Below, piece after piece: positions 58,401 to 64,000 of a DNA stretch of 64,000 nucleotides. The stretch's first letter is position 1. Each line of letters starts with the position of its first letter. The position numbers and the translations under genes were made by a program. The notes under the pieces were generated by a model, which was not told the origin of the DNA, searched no databases, and saw nothing but the letters and a program-made list of their open reading frames with translations. This DNA comes from Heracleum sosnowskyi (taxonomy: Eukaryota > Streptophyta > Magnoliopsida > Apiales > Apiaceae). The DNA is taken from positions 139,119,970 to 139,183,969 of the forward strand of contig CM061236.1 of NCBI GenBank assembly GCA_030848705.1, written 5' to 3'.

Positions 58401-59161
58401 ATAAATAAAATCATTAAGTACCGATCGTCAGTCCGACTACCAAACTTTTAAAATTTCATCTTTAATAATATAATAATATAGAGCTCTAGAATCACTCGAT
58501 TCATATTTATTTATTTTCTAAAGCTCCTCGATTTTGAAAAATTAAAATCAAAACTTCCTCAATTAGCTCCTATTTTTTAGAGAAAAAAATCAAAACTTTT
58601 TAATATTTTCTTTTATAACTACTGCTTCTAAAAAATAAGTTCTCTAAAAATTTCTCAATTTTAATTAAATAAAAATTAATTTGCTTATTCACATTCGAAT
58701 TTATAGAAAAGATAATAAATATGTAAAAATCAATCATATTTACAATTTAATTGAACAACTATTTATTTTAGTTTTAGTTTATTTAAATAATTGAATCATA
58801 ATTGTTTATGAAATAGATTTTAATGAAGGAATTTTTTGTTACTTTTACAAAGTTTAGCTCCTCTATTTTAATTAAATTAAATTAAATTTTCTTATTTACA
58901 TTCGAATTAACTGGAATGATAATAAATATATAAAAATCAATTATATTTAGAATTTAATTCAAGTAAGGTAACAATATTATAATAATCAAATTATAAAACT
59001 AATCAAATTGTATAAATTGTATAAATATTATAAATTGTATAAATATTTTAATTAATTGTATAAATTAATATTAATTTAAAAAAATTGTATAAAGTAAGGT
59101 AAATATTTTAAAAATTGTAAAATATTATAACGCCGCTGCGAAGCGCGGCTTAGTAAACTAA

Positions 59162-60254
59162 TAATTCATAAATGAAACAAAGAGGGAAACTTTTAATAAT
59201 TTCATTTACATCTAGATAATGGTAACATGCAAATTAAAAGAGGTTTTTTTCAAAAATACCCGGATCGCAAACGGTTTTTTTAAGAACACGGTTCAATCCA
59301 TATACAACCTCAATTGTGATTATTATAAGTGCAACTGTTTTCGACGTGACGTGCTTACAACCTCATATTATGGAATTTTAAACGTATTTTTGGGGGAAAA
59401 AAATTGGAAAACGGATAATTTTGATTAATTCTATATATAAAAAACGCTACCTCCTACTTATCGTGTGATTTGACTATATCACAGTCCAACTGTCTGCTTA
59501 CCTAATTACATGACTTTCTCCAGGCCCAAAGCAAAAAGACTAAGACCAATAGAACTACCTAACTTCTCTTTAACCCACACCAGAAGGCCCACAGCCTATT
59601 CTCAAAACCCAGTATGGGATTGCCAATCAATCACTTCCTAGTTCCAAGGCCTATTTTAAAGCTCACGGAGTGATCATTACAATCATAGATTTAATATTTT
59701 GGCAAATTTTATAAACGGTGTCTAAGTTGAAAAATATATTCATTTTTAAGTTATAATTAACTTATTAAATGTTATAAACAGGAAGTCATTTTCATCATAT
59801 TATGAGGCCCTAAGATTTGAGGGGCTTTAGTCGAAATTGGTTCAGGTGCCCAATTGTACATACCTGATTATGACATTTCATTTTGGATCAAGATGACACA
59901 AATTTATTTTTTAATAAATATTGTAACGAAATTAAGTTATCGTATAATTTTATTAATGAATTGATTCCATTATTTTTCAAAAAATTACTGTCTGTTTGTT
60001 AAGCATCTCGTAAATGATAAAGTATTCATCCCAGTAAATCACTTCACAACACCGGATATTAAATTTCTGACTTCGTTTCAGTTACCTAAATGCAAAAGCA
60101 ATATAATTACTGGTTATCGAAACGCAATCCAATGTTTACGTATTCAATCAAACTTTTTTAAATGTTATTGCTAAGTCGTTCTACCGTCGGGTTCTACTTC
60201 CTTAATATTATGCTGGAACAGATGCTTGTTTGGCTTGTTGGGCTTGTAAGGATT
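59162..60254. other. intergenic, no gene seen
   Basis: It has more balanced composition around 59500-59700. No protein domain, RNA gene or clear repeat was recognised. Confidence 0.5.
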
Positions 60255-61295
60255 TGTTGGTCCTTGACTATTGCAGGGGGTTGAATGCAATACTGATAAA
60301 ACTCAATCTACGTTTCAACAACTAAAACCAAGATTAAAGATTATTAGTTTAACAATTGCAAACACAAGTAGACACTCAAGTAATTCTCACAAAATAAATG
60401 TTTTATTTATTTTGCAATGGATTACCACAACCTCAAGAAAAAGTGTATCTTTTCTCGAGTTTCGGTTTCTCGAGTGATTACAAAGAATGAATTGAGAGAT
60501 AGACTAAGTAGGCTAAACCTATCACTTTCAATCATGGGTCTTTGTGAAGCTGCTGTCATTTTCAAGTGGCAGCTTCTTACAATTTGCCTGCTCGTGATTC
60601 TTTCCTAAATTGCTATATAGACAGCTTATCAATACATTACAAAGCAATCTAGAAACATTCTATTTTAAGCTAACACAATTCAGTAGATGTAGATTTGTCA
60701 TACTCTGGAATTGGTGAGCTTTGTCATGTGATCTCTCAAGCTTCAGTCGTAGTCTTGCAGACCTGTTACAGTGTTGGGATGCTGCAATACGCATGTTTCT
60801 TGAACATCCAAACTGTCACGAGTTTGACTGGATTGTTTACCAATACAAATGTTATCCCTACATGACAGTATCTTGATGGCTAAGCTTGCTGTCACAGGAA
60901 TGCGCTTTTGGTGACAGTAAGAAATCCCCGCTAAAGGTGTTGTCAGGATTTCCAAGCTTGCTGTCAGGCTAAGGTAAAGTTGCTGTCAGAAGGCTCCCGC
61001 CAATGTTGCTGTCAGAGTGAATGTACTGTCGTGACTCGCAACATGCTGTCTTCAAGTAACCTTACTGTCAGTGCTGTGACAGTAATCTTTATTCTTGCTG
61101 TTCATCTTGAGTACTTCTTGGGGCTTGAACAAACTAATGAACTTCTACCAAAATGTACTATAATCTTATTTGCAGCAAACAAAAACGGTTACAAAGACAT
61201 ACTCTGGCTGTGACAGTATGTTCATACTTAATAAAATTAAGTAAGTAAAATGTCTAGTTAAGTTGTCTCATAGTCATCACCCAAAAATCCTAACA
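60255..61295 (-). repeat. 3' LTR of a SIRE/Maximus-like copia element
   Basis: In minus orientation it begins TGTTAGGATTTTTGGG (61295) and ends AGGACCAACA (60255). It follows the polypurine tract AAATTGGGGGAGAT (61309-61296). It is the same family as the LTR at 31880 and similarly rich in GACAG/CTGTC (about fourteen). The 5' half of the element is beyond the window end. Confidence 0.88.
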
Positions 61296-61392
61296 ATCTC
61301 CCCCAATTTGATTTTATGGATAATAACAGCAAATTTACAATTAATACTAGCTGACAACCTAACTAACAAGATCAGAATCTGACAAAAGATTT

Positions 61393-63995
61393 TTACTTAG
61401 CTTCAGATTTCCTTTTTTGTCTTGCTTCATCCTCTCTGTTGAGAGCTTTCTTAAGAACTTCTCTGAGTCCTTCCACCAGTGCTACTTCATCAGGAGTGAT
61501 AGCCTCATCTTCAATTTCATCAATGTGTTTCTGGAGTGTCTTGGAGAGACATACTCTAGCATCCTGAAGATCCAACCATAACTCTTTGCCAAAAGCATGA
61601 GTTTTGAACTTCAGTGTGCCATTAAAGTCTTTGAATCTGCTTTCAGGGTATGCATTCAGAGTTTTTCTCCTTGACCTATCCAGCTTTGAGTCTTCACCCT
61701 TTCTTGCTTGAATAATGCTCTCTATCTCAGAAGAGCATTGATGTTCCAATGGATGAATTGATCCAATCACCAGGAAGAGTAAGTCTTTCAGTGCACTGGT
61801 TCTAAGTTTGTGAAAGCTTCTTACTGGAATCTCTTCCCATATGAACTTGATTCTCAGAGGATTCTCAAGCATACAAGATTGGTAATTGGGTCCTTCACTT
61901 TCCATCCTGTTGGCTTCTATGCTTTTATCCAAGAATGTGTCTTCTGTATCTTCAGTGGTTTCTCTTTCTGTAGGCTCTGAGGATTCTTCTTGACTTGGTT
62001 GGGTTTGCACCACTTCTTCAGGAACATCATCTTCATACTCAGCCATTTCTTCATCAGAATATTCAAGTAAGTGAGCAATGTCATTATCATCATATAGTGA
62101 CCATTCTCCAAACTTCTGATAGAATTCTTCATCCCTCAAGGCTTTGTATGCCAACACATGGTTCATGACACTTTCAGGAACGTTGTCATAACCTTGCATT
62201 AGATTGACCATCCTTACCAAGTAGAAATATTCAACTCTCCTTGTTTTCTGTTCTCCTTTCCATTGAAAGAGTTGCTGATACAGTATATGATGACTCTTCC
62301 ATGGAAAAGTCCTTTTTGACCTTCACAAGTCTCGATGCATCAAACCAAAGAATATATTCAGTTGCTTCATTGTTGCTATCTAACTTTACCTCGACGCTCT
62401 TGATTTGATCAACTTCCTTTTCCAAAAGATCCAGAGAGCTGTAGAGTTTTGATTGGATAGGCTTCTTCAAGTTTCTGCCAAGCCCAGTGGCTTTCTCCTT
62501 TCCTGAGTACTTGTGTTTTCCTTTTAATGCTTTTGATATCTCCTTAGGTTCAGGTTCCTGTCTAGAGAACTAGGCCTTTGCCAAGGTTTTTGTCCTCTTT
62601 GGCTTGACAATAGGCTTGATTCCTTCTTTGACAACATCTTTGTTGACAGTGTCCTCCATGACAATATCTTTCTGGACAGTGTCTTCTACGACAGTCTCTT
62701 TGGTGACAGTATCTTTTTCAGCATTTATACTGTCAATGGCACATCTTAAGATATTTGCCTCCAAAGCTTCAAAAATTACTGACTCATCTTCTTCTGTTGC
62801 TTCAGCATCTTCCTTTTCTTGTACATGAGCTTCTTCCTTATTTTCCTCCTGGGACTTTGATCCAACATTCCCAGAGGTGCTTCCACTAGCATTTCCTGCT
62901 TCTCCAGTTCCTCCACTACCATCCAACTCATCATCATCATCATCATGAGGAACCTCATAGGAGCAGCTTTCTCCTTGTTCAGCTCTGTTGGAGATTGCTT
63001 TGGAGATCATCTTCTTCATAGTAGAGCTCAGTTCCTTGTCCCTTTTCACCAGCAAGTCATAAATTGATTTGACAGCAAAAACTCTTTCCTTGTTAGCTTT
63101 GGAGTTGAGAATCATGTTTAACACCTTTAAGATTGGCTTTGACTCCATTGTTGAAGTGCCTCCTAGACTCATGTATGCACATCTCTTGCTACCACTTTTG
63201 GTGGTACCTGCATAGTAGACACAAAATGGATTGGTGTAGACTTCTGGGAGTTTTTCTGAAATTAAACTCAGCATTTGCAGATGCAAGATCTCATTGAAGG
63301 CTGTATGGTTTGCTGTGATTTTGTTCTTCATTACTGTTAGCACTCTTGCTGGAAGACTCTGCAGCAGCTGCATAGTAATGAACATGGATATTCCAGTGTT
63401 TAAGTACACATCAATAGCCCACCTCCTTTCTTTATTGATCTTTACACATACACTGGTGATTTTCTCCTTTAGCAAAGTTGAGCAGTTACTCAATCTTCTG
63501 CTAGGCTCCTTCATAGCTTCATCAACTACCTTGTAGAAGTCTTCATCATGATTCTTCAGAGTACTTTCCCTGTAGTCAACCATTAGAGCATTAGCATCTT
63601 CTTGGCTGAACTCTGTTCCTTCACTCCAGGTGTTTCCAGACAGGATGTATTCATGCATCTTGTCTTTCCCTTTTCCCAACTTGTTTTGCTCCTCCTTTTC
63701 TCTCCATTGCCTTTCAAGAGCACTCTCCTTTGGAGTTGGAGTTGGCTTCTCTTATAGTCACAGGAGGAAGTATTGGGTTCTTGGAAGAAACAACCTTTTG
63801 CATAGATTCCAGGGTTTCCTTGGACATTAGAACTTTTTCTCCAGCTATCTCATATTCAAAGAGAATTTCAGCTTCTTGCCTTTGCTCCCCCTTACTTCCT
63901 GAATCTCCTTGAGTTCCCCCTTTTTCTCTTGGCAGGCACTGACCTTCCTTTAGTTCCAGGCTCCCCCTCACTCCTTGAAGCCTTTTTTGAGCCAA
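61393..63995 (-). pseudogene. env-like extra ORF of a SIRE-type element, broken
   Basis: SIRE/Maximus elements carry an additional ORF between RNase H and the 3' LTR, often called env-like. Here it reads on the minus strand in pieces: 63995-63714, 63679-62570, 62470-62231 and 62220-61393. Breaks are a frame change near 63700, an in-frame TAG near 62570 and a frame change near 62225. The second piece has a conserved-looking segment (WAIDVYLNTGISMFITMQLL, LPEVYTNPFCVYYAG), an acidic run (DDDDDELDG) and repeats of the type VEDTVQKDIVMEDTV. The last piece is acidic with a helical C-terminus. No signal peptide or confident transmembrane segment was seen. It may begin beyond 64000. Confidence 0.7.
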
Positions 63996-64000
63996 GCTCC

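Larger units (their letters stand above)
52966..59161 (+). mobile_element. Helitron-like element, second of a head-to-tail pair
   Basis: It starts right at the CTAG of the previous element with TATATTTATATAAAGGAGAA, then GACGGGGGCGGTGAGGTGG, the same opening as at 48099 but without the first bases. It ends CTAA (59158-59161) after the GCCGC...GCGGC hairpin (59132-59149) and TTAGTAAA, followed by T. The last 30 bases nearly equal those at 52936-52965. Further start-like texts at 55640, 56248 and 58460 ('tatatataaaagaaaatctcc', 'tagaatcactcgattc') suggest older copies nested inside. No coding domain was recognised. Confidence 0.55.

Overview
The window is nuclear DNA from a flowering plant, most likely a eudicot. 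The evidence is a strongly AT-rich intergenic background, plant-type LTR retrotransposons (Tat-like and Athila-like Ty3/gypsy, SIRE/Maximus-like Ty1/copia), Stowaway and hAT MITEs, many Helitrons, and two plant-specific host genes. The species cannot be fixed from the sequence.

Only two intact host genes are visible, both on the + strand: an intronless AP2/ERF transcription factor of the AtERF1/ERF2 type (26492-27292) and a small two-exon oleosin (30168-30652). The oleosin has a seed-type upstream region with an RY repeat, two G-boxes and a TATA box. Nothing suggests the two genes work together; they are an island between transposon blocks.

Layout. 1-6783: intergenic DNA with a MITE and three short Helitrons. 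6784-18844: a complete but broken Tat-like gypsy element with 528-bp LTRs and a 5-bp target duplication. Inserted in it are a hAT-type element, a truncated Athila and a TRIM. Near its 3' end it carries a separate three-exon gene on the opposite strand, with a TATA box and an array of GGCCCA motifs upstream. 18845-26490: intergenic DNA with a Helitron, two Stowaway copies, a CACTA relic and an ATTAATCGG-rich repeat. 26492-30652: the two host genes. 31230-34556: an RNase H-like relic, then a SIRE-like LTR and gag cut off in mid-gene. 34556-42758: a second Tat-like copy with a 5'-truncated first LTR, joined directly to the SIRE gag. 42898-44622: a terminal-inverted-repeat element with a Helitron inside. 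44623-59161: very AT-rich DNA holding a Stowaway, a SINE, minisatellites and several Helitrons, two of them head-to-tail. 60255-64000: the 3' part of a SIRE-like element on the - strand, with its 3' LTR and a broken env-like ORF.

No CRISPR array, rRNA, intact tRNA or other RNA gene was recognised. Terminal repeats and target duplications were compared by eye, so percentages are approximate. The item most worth a second look is the antisense spliced gene with its own promoter-like region inside the first gypsy element.
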